This document shows positions 1-8,933 of a DNA stretch of 50,606 nt, one piece after another. The notes beneath the pieces were generated by a model. It was not told the origin of the DNA, searched no databases, and saw only the letters and a list, made by a program, of their open reading frames with translations. The stretch's first letter is position 1, and each line of letters begins with the position of its first letter. The stretch is taken from assembly GCA_020724365.1 (NCBI GenBank), contig DYHD01000008.1:1-50606 (forward strand), read 5' to 3'. The position numbers and the translations under genes were made by a program. Source of the DNA: Thermodesulfovibrio yellowstonii. Lineage in GTDB: Bacteria > Nitrospirota > Thermodesulfovibrionia > Thermodesulfovibrionales > Dissulfurispiraceae.

Positions 1-117
1 CTGAGCGTTCGACTGAGCTCACGCCGAAGGCTTATCGAAGGGTCATCTTTCAGGATAGGCGAGACCTGTCTGCATGCGGACACGCACAGGCAGGCGCTCG
101 TCCTGCCAGTATTTGAT
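1..117. repeat. Intergenic repeat fragment, inverted copy of 19915-20022
   Basis: The first ~85 bases match, in reverse complement, the sequence at about 19925-20022. Shared landmarks are CTGAGC.TTCGACTGAGCTC, ACGCCGAAG, GGTCATCTTTCAGGATAGG and GAGACCTGTCTG.ATGCGGACA. The 20-kb copy has an extra short duplication of a CCTGCCTAT unit. The segment continues off the left edge of the window, so its true end is unknown. No coding potential is evident. Confidence 0.8.
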
Positions 118-135
118 ATATCCAAATCGGGATCT

Positions 136-876
136 GTGATTTGCCATTATTTAGCCATATGTTGCAAAATAATTTTTTTGGGGGAATATTTAATTATTGT
201 GTTTTGTGATGTTTTAAAAAATACATATAAAATCTTTTTTATTACTTTAGTCTTAATTATTTTCGGGGGAGTTATATTTATTTTTTTACCGAAAGATTTA
301 GCTGCTGAATTGATAGATGAAGATGGAATAGTTGAAACCCTCCAGTTTGTTTTATATATTTTAGGGGCTATTATTTGTATTGTGTATAGGGCATTGAAGA
401 TATGGGATGATGGGCTTAGTGCGAGCTTTCTTTTGACAATGCTCGCATTAAGGGAGCTTGATTTTCAGGTTAAATTCACAGAAATAAGCATAACAAGAAC
501 GAAATTCTATTTTTCCCCTGATGTATCTATTACTGCAAAAATATTAGGTGGTTTAGTGGTTTTGAGCATTCTCTCAGTATTAATTATCTTTGCATGGAGA
601 AATTTATCAATATTGATTAAAGGGGTAAGAAATAATAAAACATGGTCTATTTTTGCTTTTAACGGACTAATATATATCATACTTGCTATGATTATAGATA
701 GATCGCTAACGATTCTTGACATAATAGGCTTTGAGGATACGATAAAAATGGAATTTACAAAAACCTTTTTTGAAGAACTATCAGAGTTGGCAATACCTGC
801 CTTATTTCTTTCTGCATTAATTACTTACGGGGTCTCATCTTTAAAACCCCAGAAAGCTCTAAATAGGCAGCATTAA
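136..876 (+). CDS. Conserved hypothetical multi-pass membrane protein
   Basis: I do not recognise a named family. The protein has about six hydrophobic segments (roughly residues 30-52, 65-88, 95-107, 132-155, 170-190 and 217-240) with few charged residues between them, so it should sit in the inner membrane. A short motif, LRELDFQVKFT around residue 107-117, is reminiscent of small uncharacterised membrane proteins that carry an LRE-DF---FT stretch, but no function follows from it. The start is uncertain: the frame opens at a GTG at 136, while another GTG at 199 lies 13 bases after a GGGGGA, so residues 1-21 may not be translated. The downstream peptidase gene begins one base after the stop, which suggests co-transcription. 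Confidence 0.6.
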   Translation: MICHYLAICCKIIFLGEYLIIVFCDVLKNTYKIFFITLVLIIFGGVIFIFLPKDLAAELIDEDGIVETLQFVLYILGAIICIVYRALKIWDDGLSASFLLTMLALRELDFQVKFTEISITRTKFYFSPDVSITAKILGGLVVLSILSVLIIFAWRNLSILIKGVRNNKTWSIFAFNGLIYIILAMIIDRSLTILDIIGFEDTIKMEFTKTFFEELSELAIPALFLSALITYGVSSLKPQKALNRQH

Positions 877-877
877 A

Positions 878-1834
878 ATGAATATATATATAAAAACATC
901 CCTCTTAGCCAGTTATTATTTGCGAAATATCTCATTCTTGCTGATACTTATGTTTCTACCTATACAGATACATGCTGAAGTGAAAGATTCCAGATTTTTC
1001 CTCATGGGTGACGGCAAGATTCATATCAGAAATGCCAAGACAGGCAAAGAGGCTAATGTCATACTATTTAATAATCAGGGTCAGTTGAATTCATCTGCAT
1101 TTGAGAGGATTGATGAAGTCTTTAATTTTCCGACCAAAGATAAAAGTGAACATATATCACCCCGCCTAATTTTTATGCTCGATTATTTTTCTGACCTTGT
1201 AGCTCCAGGAAGATTAATTATACTTGAGTCAGGATACCGCAGTCCTGATTACAACATAAAGATTAGAAATAGAGGGGCAAATGCCGCAAAAACAAGTACA
1301 CACATTGATGGTCTTGCACTCGATTTTCACATAGAAGGGGTGAATGGAAAGAAGCTCTGGGAGATTATCAAAGAACATGAGTGCTGTGGTGTCGGGCATT
1401 ATGGCGGCGATACTATTCATCTTGATGCTGCAAGACCAAGATTTTGGGAGGCTGCTACTTCAAAGGTTCATACAGGCGAAAGCGATTATAACCGCAAGAT
1501 TTATTTATCAACTGATTATGATCGTTATAATGCTGGTGAGAGTGTAAGGCTCTCTTTTTCATCTGTGAGTGAATTCGGTTTTGGAATTAAAAGAGAAGTT
1601 TCTATCACGAACTCTCTCCATTCAGATAGTGCTATCATTAAAAATCATGGTGATAAAGACTGTATAATGATAAATGATAGGAAATCCTCACGATTCATCC
1701 ATTTCGCACTTCCAGATGGCATGAAAGTAGGCAGATATAAGATAAGGGTGGATTTTTGCGAGAGGCCATTTGAACAGATGCCCGTTCAGGTTCATTCTAA
1801 TGAAATTGAGATTTTGTCGGGAAAAAAGGATTGA
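878..1834 (+). CDS. Secreted M15/DUF882-type peptidase-like protein
   Basis: This looks like a periplasmic zinc peptidase of the M15 group (DUF882 / D-Ala-D-Ala carboxypeptidase-like), which would act on peptidoglycan stem peptides. The N-terminus is a signal peptide or membrane anchor (about residues 8-33, ending near IHAEVKD). The core carries ESGYRSPDYN, then STHIDGLALDFHI (His and Asp ligands) and DTIHLDAARPRFW (second His), the usual order for these enzymes. About 110 C-terminal residues after the core form a beta-rich extension that I do not recognise. It starts one base after the stop of the membrane protein upstream, so the two are probably translated from one message. The substrate is inferred from family only. 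Confidence 0.75.
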   Translation: MNIYIKTSLLASYYLRNISFLLILMFLPIQIHAEVKDSRFFLMGDGKIHIRNAKTGKEANVILFNNQGQLNSSAFERIDEVFNFPTKDKSEHISPRLIFMLDYFSDLVAPGRLIILESGYRSPDYNIKIRNRGANAAKTSTHIDGLALDFHIEGVNGKKLWEIIKEHECCGVGHYGGDTIHLDAARPRFWEAATSKVHTGESDYNRKIYLSTDYDRYNAGESVRLSFSSVSEFGFGIKREVSITNSLHSDSAIIKNHGDKDCIMINDRKSSRFIHFALPDGMKVGRYKIRVDFCERPFEQMPVQVHSNEIEILSGKKD

Positions 1835-1885
1835 TTATTTTTCCGAAATCCCGATATTGACTTTTTTTAAGCATCTTTAATCTAT

Positions 1886-1954
1886 CATGACAGCCGTCCC
1901 GGTTGTCTTACCATAGGTTAGGCGTCTTATCAAACAAGAATCGCTCAATTTGGC
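1886..1954. repeat. Right-end module of the AAATTGAGCGATT repeat family
   Basis: This carries GACAGCCGTCCCGGTTGTC, then ACCATAG.TTAGGCGTCTTATCAA and the terminus AAGAATCGCTCAATTTGG. The same order is seen at 7167-7231 and 20073-20138. No matching left terminus is visible upstream, so it is a solo or truncated copy. It lies between the stop at 1834 and the gene at 2021. Confidence 0.75.
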
Positions 1955-2020
1955 TTAAACAAGATGATTTGGTCCTGTTAAAGATATTAAAAAAATATAA
2001 AAAAGAGGTATAATGCATAA

Positions 2021-2755
2021 ATGATAATTGATAGTCATATCCATTGCGGTAAAGACTTACCATTTAGAATAATTTCTCCTCTGCTTAAAAAGGCAGGCAT
2101 TGATGGTGCATGTGTATTTGCTCCTGTTGAGGATATTTATGACCGCTATGACCCTTATTTCACTGATACACCTGAGTGGAAAATACATAGAAAGGAAGCT
2201 AATCGTTATCTGTTAAAATTAAGCCAAACGGAGGCAAACATCTTCCCTTATCTCTTTGTCTGGAATGACTTTGATTATGATGAACTTTCTTTCGAATATA
2301 AAGGTATTAAATGGCATCGTCATGTAGATGAACCAGTTTACAATTATAAAGACAAAAGATGTTCAGAAATTATAGACAGGATTAGCAAACTTAAGCTGCC
2401 TATTGTGTTTGAAGAGAGCCTTGAAAATACACTCTTTTTTGTAAATGAACTTGCTACTGATGCCAATATCATCATACCTCATCTTGGCATGTTGAATGGT
2501 GGGTTTTATTCTATTGACGCATCAGGGATATGGAGAAAAGATAATGTTTATGCAGATACAGCTCTTGCCCCTCTTCAACATATAAGAGATTTTATAAATA
2601 AATATGGTTCTGCTAAACTATTTTTTGGTAGTGATTTTCCCTTTGGAGAGCCCGGCAGAGAACTTCAAAAGATACAAGCACTTCATCTGCCCGAAGAAGA
2701 AAAAGCAGCCATTATGGGTGGGAATATCTTAAGAATGCTTAAACTTGGTTATTAA
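2021..2755 (+). CDS. Amidohydrolase-family (TIM-barrel) metal-dependent hydrolase
   Basis: A 244-residue protein with the features of the amidohydrolase-2 superfamily. The start MIIDSHIHCG gives the first-strand H-x-H metal ligands (H6 and H8). IIPHLGML near residue 148 gives a later strand histidine, and FFGSDFPFGEPG near residue 207 gives the C-terminal Asp. The next short stretch (EEKAAIMGGNILRML) is the usual closing helix. The real substrate cannot be read from the sequence: relatives include decarboxylases and lactonases. A GAGG lies upstream of the ATG. The gene stands alone, facing a minus-strand cupin gene that ends 15 bases beyond it. Confidence 0.75.
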   Translation: MIIDSHIHCGKDLPFRIISPLLKKAGIDGACVFAPVEDIYDRYDPYFTDTPEWKIHRKEANRYLLKLSQTEANIFPYLFVWNDFDYDELSFEYKGIKWHRHVDEPVYNYKDKRCSEIIDRISKLKLPIVFEESLENTLFFVNELATDANIIIPHLGMLNGGFYSIDASGIWRKDNVYADTALAPLQHIRDFINKYGSAKLFFGSDFPFGEPGRELQKIQALHLPEEEKAAIMGGNILRMLKLGY

Positions 2756-2769
2756 TCCAAGAGAAGTTT

Positions 2770-3255
2770 TTAATCTTTAGCCATTTTCTTAGATAAGACT
2801 TTTGGTTTGTCTCTCTTTGAATTTACTATGCAGAAAAAACCAAAAGGTTCCTCATAAGGGTTTGTAAGTTGGTGGACTATATCAGGAGAGATATAAATGG
2901 TATCCAGATAACCAATTTTATATTTTTTATTTCCTATCAATATCTTGCCCTGCCCCCTTATACAAATAACCACATGCTCATGTCTGTGCCACTCAAGACT
3001 GCTGTAGCCATTCGGGGATATCTCAAAATATCTCAGGTGGAATTTTGCAGACTCCCCACTGCTGCCTATCAATACATTTCGTGTAACAGATGACCAGCTT
3101 TCTTTTTCTTTTTTATAGATTTCTCTCTTAACCGAACCCCAACTGAAATCCTTTTTGAATCTTATAATCCTGCTTTTATTTTCAGGACTTTTCTTAGCAG
3201 TAGAGGGTTTCCAATCACATGCGCTCTGGTTGGATTTAATTTTATCTTTACCCAT
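2770..3255 (-). CDS. Cupin-domain protein
   Basis: A 161-residue protein whose C-terminal half is a single cupin barrel. The first motif is EWHRHEHVVICIRGQGKI (HRHEH gives His metal ligands), with IGYLDTIYISPDIVHQLTNP as the second motif (second-motif His). The N-terminal ~60 residues are basic, lysine- and serine-rich and probably disordered. Cupins bind a metal or a small ligand; many stand-alone ones are enzymes of small-molecule metabolism or regulators, and nothing here tells which. It is convergent with the amidohydrolase gene and is separated from ahcY by a palindromic repeat, so it is probably its own transcription unit. Confidence 0.8.
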   Translation of the reverse strand: MGKDKIKSNQSACDWKPSTAKKSPENKSRIIRFKKDFSWGSVKREIYKKEKESWSSVTRNVLIGSSGESAKFHLRYFEISPNGYSSLEWHRHEHVVICIRGQGKILIGNKKYKIGYLDTIYISPDIVHQLTNPYEEPFGFFCIVNSKRDKPKVLSKKMAKD

Positions 3256-3286
3256 TTAAGCTTTGTATTATGCTTCTATTAACTGA

Positions 3287-3425
3287 AAAACAGAGATAGA
3301 AAGCTATCATTCCGAATCACTCACTCTGTCATTCCGAACGGAGCGAAGAATATATCTTTCGTTCGGGATAGGCTCCGTGAGGAATGACAGATAAATCAAA
3401 GAGTTTACAATCCTATCTCTGTTTT
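3287..3425. repeat. 139-bp nested inverted-repeat element
   Basis: The outer ends are a perfect 13-base inverted pair: AAAACAGAGATAG at 3287-3299 and CTATCTCTGTTTT at 3413-3425. Inside, TGTCATTCC (3327-3335) pairs with GGAATGACA (3381-3389). The segment ATCATTCCGAATCACTCACT at about 3306-3325 is shared, inverted, with the element at 24318-24480. No coding frame is evident. It looks like a small non-autonomous mobile or palindromic element. Confidence 0.75.
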
Positions 3426-3439
3426 AGGATTTAAAAATT

Positions 3440-4699
3440 CTATGTCCCCATTTCCCAGCTACTTAGATATTTAGCCTGCTCCTTAGTAAGGGAATCAATC
3501 ATTACACCCATTGCATTAAGCTTAAGCCTTGCTATTTCGTTATCAATATTGTCTGGAACTTTGTAAACCTTGTTTTCAAGCATCTTGGCATTCTTCACAA
3601 TATATTCAACGGAAAGAGCCTGGTTGGCAAAGCTCATATCCATAACTGCTGAAGGATGTCCTTCTGCTGCGGCAAGATTAACAAGCCTTCCCTCTGCAAG
3701 CAGACAAATCCTTTTTCCATTACTTAATGTGTATTCTTGCACATAATCTCTTATAGTTCTTTTTGAGATTGAGAGCTTTTCAAGCATTTCAATATCAATC
3801 TCGACATTGAAATGCCCTGTATTGCAAATAATCGCTCCATCCTTCATTAACAAAAAACACTTCTCAGATAAAACATTGATATTGCCTGTAACGGTTACGA
3901 ATATATCACCTATCTTTGATGCTTCTAATATCTGCATGACTTCATAGCCATCCATTGTAGCTTCAAGTGCTTTCAATGGAGATATTTCAGTTATAATTAC
4001 TCTAGCACCTAATCCCTTAGCCCTTGCAGCAACCCCCCTGCCGCACCAGCCATATCCGCATACGACGAATACAGAGCCTGCTATTAGGCGATTGGTAGCC
4101 CTTATAATACCATCTATCGTGCTTTGACCTGTTCCGTACCTATTGTCGAATAAATACTTGGTATATGCATCATTAACTGCAATAATTGGATATTTAAGCT
4201 CACCGCTTTCTGCCATTGCCCTCAATCTTATGACGCCAGTAGTAGTCTCTTCAGTGCCACCCATGACATTAGATAGCAAATCCCTCATGTCTTTGTGAAG
4301 GGTCGAGACGAGGTCTGCTCCATCGTCAAGCGTTATATGAGGTTTAATTGAGAGAGCGCTTGCAATATGCGAGTAATAAGTATCTTTATCTTCTCCTTTG
4401 ATAGCAAAGGTTGGGATGCCCAGATCAATGACAATTGAAGCAGCAACATCATCCTGAGTGCTTAAAGGGTTAGAGGCGCAAAGATGAATGTCAGCCCCCC
4501 CTGCCTTTAAGGCTTTCATAAGATTTGCAGTCTCTGTTGTAACATGCAAACAGGCAGATATCCTAATACCCTTAAGAGGTTTAGCTTTTTCAAATTCATG
4601 GCATATCATTCTTAAAACAGGCATTTGCATTTCAGCCCATTCAGTGCGTAATTTGCCCTTTTCGACAAGATTTAAATCCTTCACATCATATTTAGTCAT
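3440..4699 (-). CDS. ahcY: Adenosylhomocysteinase (S-adenosylhomocysteine hydrolase)
   Basis: Cytosolic NAD-dependent enzyme splitting S-adenosylhomocysteine to adenosine and homocysteine, the step that clears the product of methyltransferases. The 419-residue length is the shorter form common in archaea and thermophile-like bacteria. Signatures include [14 protein letters not shown] near residues 48-61, [20 protein letters not shown] near 67-86, [18 protein letters not shown] near 176-193 and the NAD-binding [11 protein letters not shown] near 214-224. The C-terminus has [24 protein letters not shown] sits just before the ATG. It starts 20 bases after metK ends, so the producer and recycler of the SAM cycle are co-transcribed, with asd further upstream. 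Confidence 0.96.
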   Translation of the reverse strand: MTKYDVKDLNLVEKGKLRTEWAEMQMPVLRMICHEFEKAKPLKGIRISACLHVTTETANLMKALKAGGADIHLCASNPLSTQDDVAASIVIDLGIPTFAIKGEDKDTYYSHIASALSIKPHITLDDGADLVSTLHKDMRDLLSNVMGGTEETTTGVIRLRAMAESGELKYPIIAVNDAYTKYLFDNRYGTGQSTIDGIIRATNRLIAGSVFVVCGYGWCGRGVAARAKGLGARVIITEISPLKALEATMDGYEVMQILEASKIGDIFVTVTGNINVLSEKCFLLMKDGAIICNTGHFNVEIDIEMLEKLSISKRTIRDYVQEYTLSNGKRICLLAEGRLVNLAAAEGHPSAVMDMSFANQALSVEYIVKNAKMLENKVYKVPDNIDNEIARLKLNAMGVMIDSLTKEQAKYLSSWEMGT

Positions 4700-4719
4700 T
4701 TAGCCTCTCCCCAACGAAA

Positions 4720-5871
4720 TTATATTCCAGCCTCTTTCTTTAGAAAATCAGCCATGTCTATTCTTTCCCATGTAAAATCCTTATCATCCCTTCCAAAATG
4801 ACCATAAGATGCAGTCTTTTTGAATATAGGCCTTCTTAGATCGAGATTTTTGATTATAGAACCTGGCGTAAGGTCATAATTCTTCTTTATTATCCCTACC
4901 ACCTTAGAATCAGGTATCTTCGATGTTCCATAAGAATCTACAAATATAGAAACAGGTTGAGATACTCCAATAGCGTATGCTATTTGAACCTCAATCTTAT
5001 CAGCGATACCAGCGGCAACGAGATTTTTGGCTATATAGCGAGCCATATAAGACCCAGACCTATCAACCTTAGTGGGGTCTTTACCTGAAAAACAACCACC
5101 GCCATGACTGCCCACCCCACCATATGTATCAACGATTATTTTTCTGCCTGTAAGCCCTGTGTCGCCCATCGGACCGCCCACAACAAACCTGCCTGTTGGG
5201 TTTATATGGTAAATGATGTTTTCTTCATCAAGAAGTTCAGTCGGGATAACTGGTTTGATAACCTTCTCTATAATATCCTCCCTCATCTCCCTTAAGGTTA
5301 TATCAGGGCTATGTTGAGATGATACTACTATTGTAGATACTCTTATAGGTTTGCTATTTTTATATTCCACTGTAACCTGTGTTTTGCCGTCTGGCCTGAG
5401 GTACCCGATGATGTCCTTTTTTCTTGCTTCTGTAAGTCTCAAGGCAAGTTTGTGGGCAAGCATTATAGGCATTGGCATCAATTCCTGTGTTTCATTGCAG
5501 GCAAAGCCGAACATTAATCCCTGATCGCCTGCTCCGCCGACATCAACACCCATAGCAATATCAGAAGACTGCTCATGTATGGATGTAATAACCGCACAAG
5601 TTTCATAATCAAAACCATATTTTGCCCTTGTATAGCCAATATCCCTTATCGTATCCCTAACTATGCTTGGTATCTCAACATAGCAAGATGTTGTAATTTC
5701 CCCGGCTACAAAGGCAAGCCCAGTTGTCACAAGAGTCTCACAAGCAACCCTTGAAAAAGGGTCTTTTGTAATAATTGCATCAAGGATTGCATCTGAGATC
5801 TGATCAGCGATCTTATCAGGATGCCCTTCTGTCACAGATTCTGATGTAAAAAAGAAATCCTTATCGGACAT
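4720..5871 (-). CDS. metK: S-adenosylmethionine synthetase
   Basis: Makes S-adenosylmethionine from methionine and ATP in the cytosol. The 383-residue length is standard. Recognisable features are [20 protein letters not shown] near residues 9-28 (substrate and metal binding), [12 protein letters not shown] near 112-123 and the glycine-rich [20 protein letters not shown] near 250-269, all in the expected order. A strong GGAGGTG ribosome-binding site (5879-5885 on the minus strand) precedes the ATG. Only about 90 bases separate it from the end of asd, and I see no SAM-riboswitch-like structure there. It lies between asd and ahcY in a same-strand run. Confidence 0.97.
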   Translation of the reverse strand: MSDKDFFFTSESVTEGHPDKIADQISDAILDAIITKDPFSRVACETLVTTGLAFVAGEITTSCYVEIPSIVRDTIRDIGYTRAKYGFDYETCAVITSIHEQSSDIAMGVDVGGAGDQGLMFGFACNETQELMPMPIMLAHKLALRLTEARKKDIIGYLRPDGKTQVTVEYKNSKPIRVSTIVVSSQHSPDITLREMREDIIEKVIKPVIPTELLDEENIIYHINPTGRFVVGGPMGDTGLTGRKIIVDTYGGVGSHGGGCFSGKDPTKVDRSGSYMARYIAKNLVAAGIADKIEVQIAYAIGVSQPVSIFVDSYGTSKIPDSKVVGIIKKNYDLTPGSIIKNLDLRRPIFKKTASYGHFGRDDKDFTWERIDMADFLKKEAGI

Positions 5872-5958
5872 TTATACCACCTCCAAAAAATATTATTTTA
5901 AGATTCGAGGGTTTAAGGGATTTTAAATATGATAAATCCTGCTTCCTGCCTTAACCCC

Positions 5959-6981
5959 TTAATTAGCCATCTTAACCAACTCCTCTGCTATCTGGACTGC
6001 ATTAAGCGCCGCCCCTTTTCTAAGGTTGTCAGAGACTATCCACATATTGATTCCATTCTCAATAGACTCATCATTTCTTATTCTGCCGACATATACATCG
6101 TCCTTACCCGCTACATCAAGGGGAAGAGGATAGAGATTTTTCTCCACAACATCAAAAACCGTTATGCCGGGTGATTTTTCAAGTATTTCACGGACTTCTT
6201 GAGGGGTTATCTTCTTATCGGTCTCGATATTTAAAGACTCTGAATGCCCTCTAAAAACTGGCACCCTAACGGTGGTAGCAGTAACTCTTATGGAATCGTC
6301 TCCCATAATCTTTTTGGTCTCATTAACCATCTTCATCTCTTCTTTTGTGTAGCCATTTTCGAGAAACTTATCAATATGTGGCAATACATTGAATGCTATC
6401 TGGTGAGGATATACATTGCATTTCACTTCCTTAAAGTTCAGCAGGGCTGTAGTTTGCTGTAGAAGCTCATCCATAGCCTTCATACCCGTCCCTGATACTG
6501 CCTGAAATGTTGTTACAACTACCCTTCTTATCTTAGCTGCATCGTGGATAGGCTTTAAAACGACAACCATCTGGATGGTTGAGCAGTTGGGATTTGCAAT
6601 GATACCCTTGTGCCACTTTAAATCATGAGCATTTACTTCAGGCACTACGAGCGGTATCTCAGGATCCATCCTCCACTGGCTTGAGTTATCAATAACTACA
6701 CAGTTTGAATTTGCAGCAATAGGCGCCCAAATCTTTGATCTTTCTGCACCTGCTGAGAACAAAGCGATATCTATGCCTTTGAATGAGTTTTCATTTAAGG
6801 TCTCAACAGCGATATCTTCTCCCATAAACTGGAGTGTTTTACCTTCTGATTTCTCAGATGCAAACAGCCTTATCTTTTCAATCGGGAATTTACGCCCCTC
6901 AAGCGTGGCAATCATCTCATTGCCAACAGCACCTGTAGCACCCACAACTGCAACTACATATTTCTCTTTTTTCTTTAACAT
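5959..6981 (-). CDS. asd: Aspartate-semialdehyde dehydrogenase
   Basis: NADPH-dependent reductive dephosphorylation of aspartyl phosphate to aspartate semialdehyde, the branch point to lysine/diaminopimelate, threonine and methionine. The Rossmann motif VVGATGAVGNEM is at residues 12-23; the catalytic cysteine is C133 in ANPNCSTIQMVV; the substrate-binding FRGHSES is near residue 242. The 340-residue length is normal. An AAGGAG precedes the ATG. The upstream leuB gene ends about 260 bases away, and that gap holds a 225-bp repeat element, which looks inserted into what would otherwise be a leuD-leuB-asd-metK-ahcY operon. Confidence 0.96.
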   Translation of the reverse strand: MLKKKEKYVVAVVGATGAVGNEMIATLEGRKFPIEKIRLFASEKSEGKTLQFMGEDIAVETLNENSFKGIDIALFSAGAERSKIWAPIAANSNCVVIDNSSQWRMDPEIPLVVPEVNAHDLKWHKGIIANPNCSTIQMVVVLKPIHDAAKIRRVVVTTFQAVSGTGMKAMDELLQQTTALLNFKEVKCNVYPHQIAFNVLPHIDKFLENGYTKEEMKMVNETKKIMGDDSIRVTATTVRVPVFRGHSESLNIETDKKITPQEVREILEKSPGITVFDVVEKNLYPLPLDVAGKDDVYVGRIRNDESIENGINMWIVSDNLRKGAALNAVQIAEELVKMAN

Positions 6982-7006
6982 TTTGATTCTCCTTATATAT
7001 TAGTAT

Positions 7007-7231
7007 CTAAATTGAGCGATTTTTATAACAAATCCAGCAGGGGCGAGGTGGTGCCTCGCCTAATTGAAAATTGAAAATTCAAGATTCAAAATACCAGATA
7101 CCTAAAAATGCTGAAGGTAGCCGTAGATATCTACCTGTGGATTCAAAATTTAAAATTCATAGTAGGACAGGCGTCTCGCCTGTCCTACTATGGTCTGGGC
7201 ATCTTATTAAGCAAGAATCACTCAATTTGGG
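7007..7231. repeat. Complete 225-bp element with AAATTGAGCGATT inverted termini
   Basis: The left terminus CTAAATTGAGCGATTTTT (7007-7024) is the inverse of the right terminus AAGAATCACTCAATTTGG (about 7213-7230). Inside is a perfect hairpin: TAGTAGGACAGGCG (7160-7173), a three-base loop and CGCCTGTCCTACTA (7177-7190). AT-rich near-repeats of AATTGAAAATTC type lie between. The right third matches the modules at 1886-1954 and 20073-20138. No coding frame is evident. It separates leuB from asd. Confidence 0.8.
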
Positions 7232-7242
7232 TAATAAAGTAC

Positions 7243-8307
7243 TTATGTGATCAAATATTTTACAACCAGATCTCCCACCTCTGAGGTCGAATAACCCATC
7301 TCTCCTGCAGAAAGACTCTTGAGATTATTTCCTGTAACTTGCATGACAGCTCTCTCAATAGCATCACCTGCTATATCTTCACCAAGATAATTCAACATCA
7401 TCGCACCTGCACATATAGACGCAAGAGGATTTATGACATTTTTACCGGCATATTTTGGTGAAGAGCCCCCGATTGGCTCAAACATCGAGACCCCGTAAGG
7501 GTTGATATTCCCACCTGCGGCAATACCCATTCCGCCTTGTATCATGGCGCCAAGATCAGTAATTATATCACCAAACATATTGTCAGTGACTATCACATCA
7601 AACCATTCGGGATTTTTTACAAACCACATTGTTATGGCATCAACATGAGCATAGTCAACCTTGATTGTAGGATATTCCTTTGCAACCTCATAAAAAGTCC
7701 TTTCCCAGAGATCAAAAGCATAAGTCAGGACATTCGTCTTGCCTACTAAAGTGAGCTTATTATTCTTATTTCTCTTCCTACAATATTCAAAGGCATATCT
7801 GATACATCGCTCTACACCTCTTCTTGTATTAATAGATTCCTGAACTGCTATTTCATCCGGGGTTCCTTTTTTTAAAAAACCGCCTGCCCCTGCATATAAA
7901 CCCTCAGTATTTTCTCTAATGACAACAAAATCAATATCCTCAGGAGACTTGTTCTTCAATGGACAATCAACACCTGGATATAATTTAACAGGTCTTAAAT
8001 TAATATACTGGTCTAATTCAAATCTCAGTCTTAGCAAAATTCCTTTCTCTAAAATGCCGGGTTTAACTTGGGGGTGACCTATAGCCCCAAGATATATCGA
8101 ATGGTATGTTTTAAGCCTCTCAATAGCATCTTCTGGAAGCACTTCGCTTGTCTGAAGATATCTTTCGCCGCCATAATCAAGATAATCGAATTTTAGCTGA
8201 AAACCGAACAATGAAGACGCCGCATTTAGAACTTTTATACCTTCTCTTATAACCTCTGGTCCTGTGCCATCTCCTCCAATGACTGCTATGTTATAAACCC
8301 TATTCAT
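7243..8307 (-). CDS. leuB: 3-isopropylmalate dehydrogenase
   Basis: NAD-dependent oxidative decarboxylation of 3-isopropylmalate in leucine synthesis. Features are [13 protein letters not shown] at the N-terminus, [18 protein letters not shown] (substrate arginines), [27 protein letters not shown] (metal aspartates) and [14 protein letters not shown]. The sequence resembles the branch of the isocitrate/isopropylmalate family that also includes tartrate-dehydrogenase-like proteins, so a related 3-hydroxyacid cannot be fully excluded, but leuD next door supports leucine. The frame is open to 8340, but I chose the ATG at 8307: its ATGA overlaps the leuD stop, an AGAGAGGG lies before it, and it gives the family length of 354 residues. 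Confidence 0.88.
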   Translation of the reverse strand: MNRVYNIAVIGGDGTGPEVIREGIKVLNAASSLFGFQLKFDYLDYGGERYLQTSEVLPEDAIERLKTYHSIYLGAIGHPQVKPGILEKGILLRLRFELDQYINLRPVKLYPGVDCPLKNKSPEDIDFVVIRENTEGLYAGAGGFLKKGTPDEIAVQESINTRRGVERCIRYAFEYCRKRNKNNKLTLVGKTNVLTYAFDLWERTFYEVAKEYPTIKVDYAHVDAITMWFVKNPEWFDVIVTDNMFGDIITDLGAMIQGGMGIAAGGNINPYGVSMFEPIGGSSPKYAGKNVINPLASICAGAMMLNYLGEDIAGDAIERAVMQVTGNNLKSLSAGEMGYSTSEVGDLVVKYLIT

Positions 8308-8807
8308 GATGCCCTCTCTTTCAATCTCCTTTTTGTCCACTCGATTAGCCCCCCGGCAGCAATTAGCTCCTGCATAAAAGGAGGAATCGGTTTAACAGAA
8401 TATTGCTCATTTTTTGTAATATTTTTTATGATGCCATTGTCTGCATCAATCTCTATGATATCACCTTCATGAATCTTCTCAGATGCCTCAGCAGATTCAA
8501 AGATAGGGAGACCTATATTAAAGGCATTGCGGTAAAATATCCTCGCAAAACTCTTAGCAATTACCCCCTGTATCCCTGCCGCCTTTATCGCTATAGGTGC
8601 ATGTTCCCTTGAAGAACCACACCCAAAGTTTTTCCCCGCAACTATGATATCTCCCTTTTTTACTTTCTGGGGGAATTCAGCATCAGCATCTTCCATCACA
8701 TGTTTGGCGAGCTCATTGGGATCGGATGTATTAAGATATCTAGCAGGTATTATTGCGTCGGTATCAACATCATTCCCAAACTTCCATGTTTTGCCATTTA
8801 ATATCAT
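8304..8807 (-). CDS. leuD: 3-isopropylmalate dehydratase small subunit
   Basis: Swivelling small subunit of isopropylmalate isomerase, which works with the iron-sulfur large subunit LeuC to convert 2- to 3-isopropylmalate. The 167-residue length is the short bacterial/archaeal type. [16 protein letters not shown] is at the N-terminus and [20 protein letters not shown] near residues 58-77 is the family signature, followed by [16 protein letters not shown]. The stop overlaps the leuB start by four bases (ATGA), so the two are translationally coupled. It is the first gene of this minus-strand run, divergent from miaA. leuC is not in the window, so it must be elsewhere. Confidence 0.95.
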   Translation of the reverse strand: MILNGKTWKFGNDVDTDAIIPARYLNTSDPNELAKHVMEDADAEFPQKVKKGDIIVAGKNFGCGSSREHAPIAIKAAGIQGVIAKSFARIFYRNAFNIGLPIFESAEASEKIHEGDIIEIDADNGIIKNITKNEQYSVKPIPPFMQELIAAGGLIEWTKRRLKERAS

Positions 8808-8933
8808 TTGAAAGCCTCCTGATTTGGCACTTGTTAGTCATTTAATATTAAATTAATATAAACTTATTATTATATTAAGGACAGGTAAATAATTTCCATG
8901 TAAAAAGTTATAGCGATTCTCGGACCAACTGGA

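Noticed and set aside
5872..5958. Possible SAM riboswitch before metK
   Set aside because: The gap is under 90 bases and shows no recognisable conserved core or terminator stem.
8308..8340. Upstream start for leuB
   Set aside because: Lies inside leuD; the ATGA overlap at 8304-8307 with a ribosome-binding site and family length fits better.
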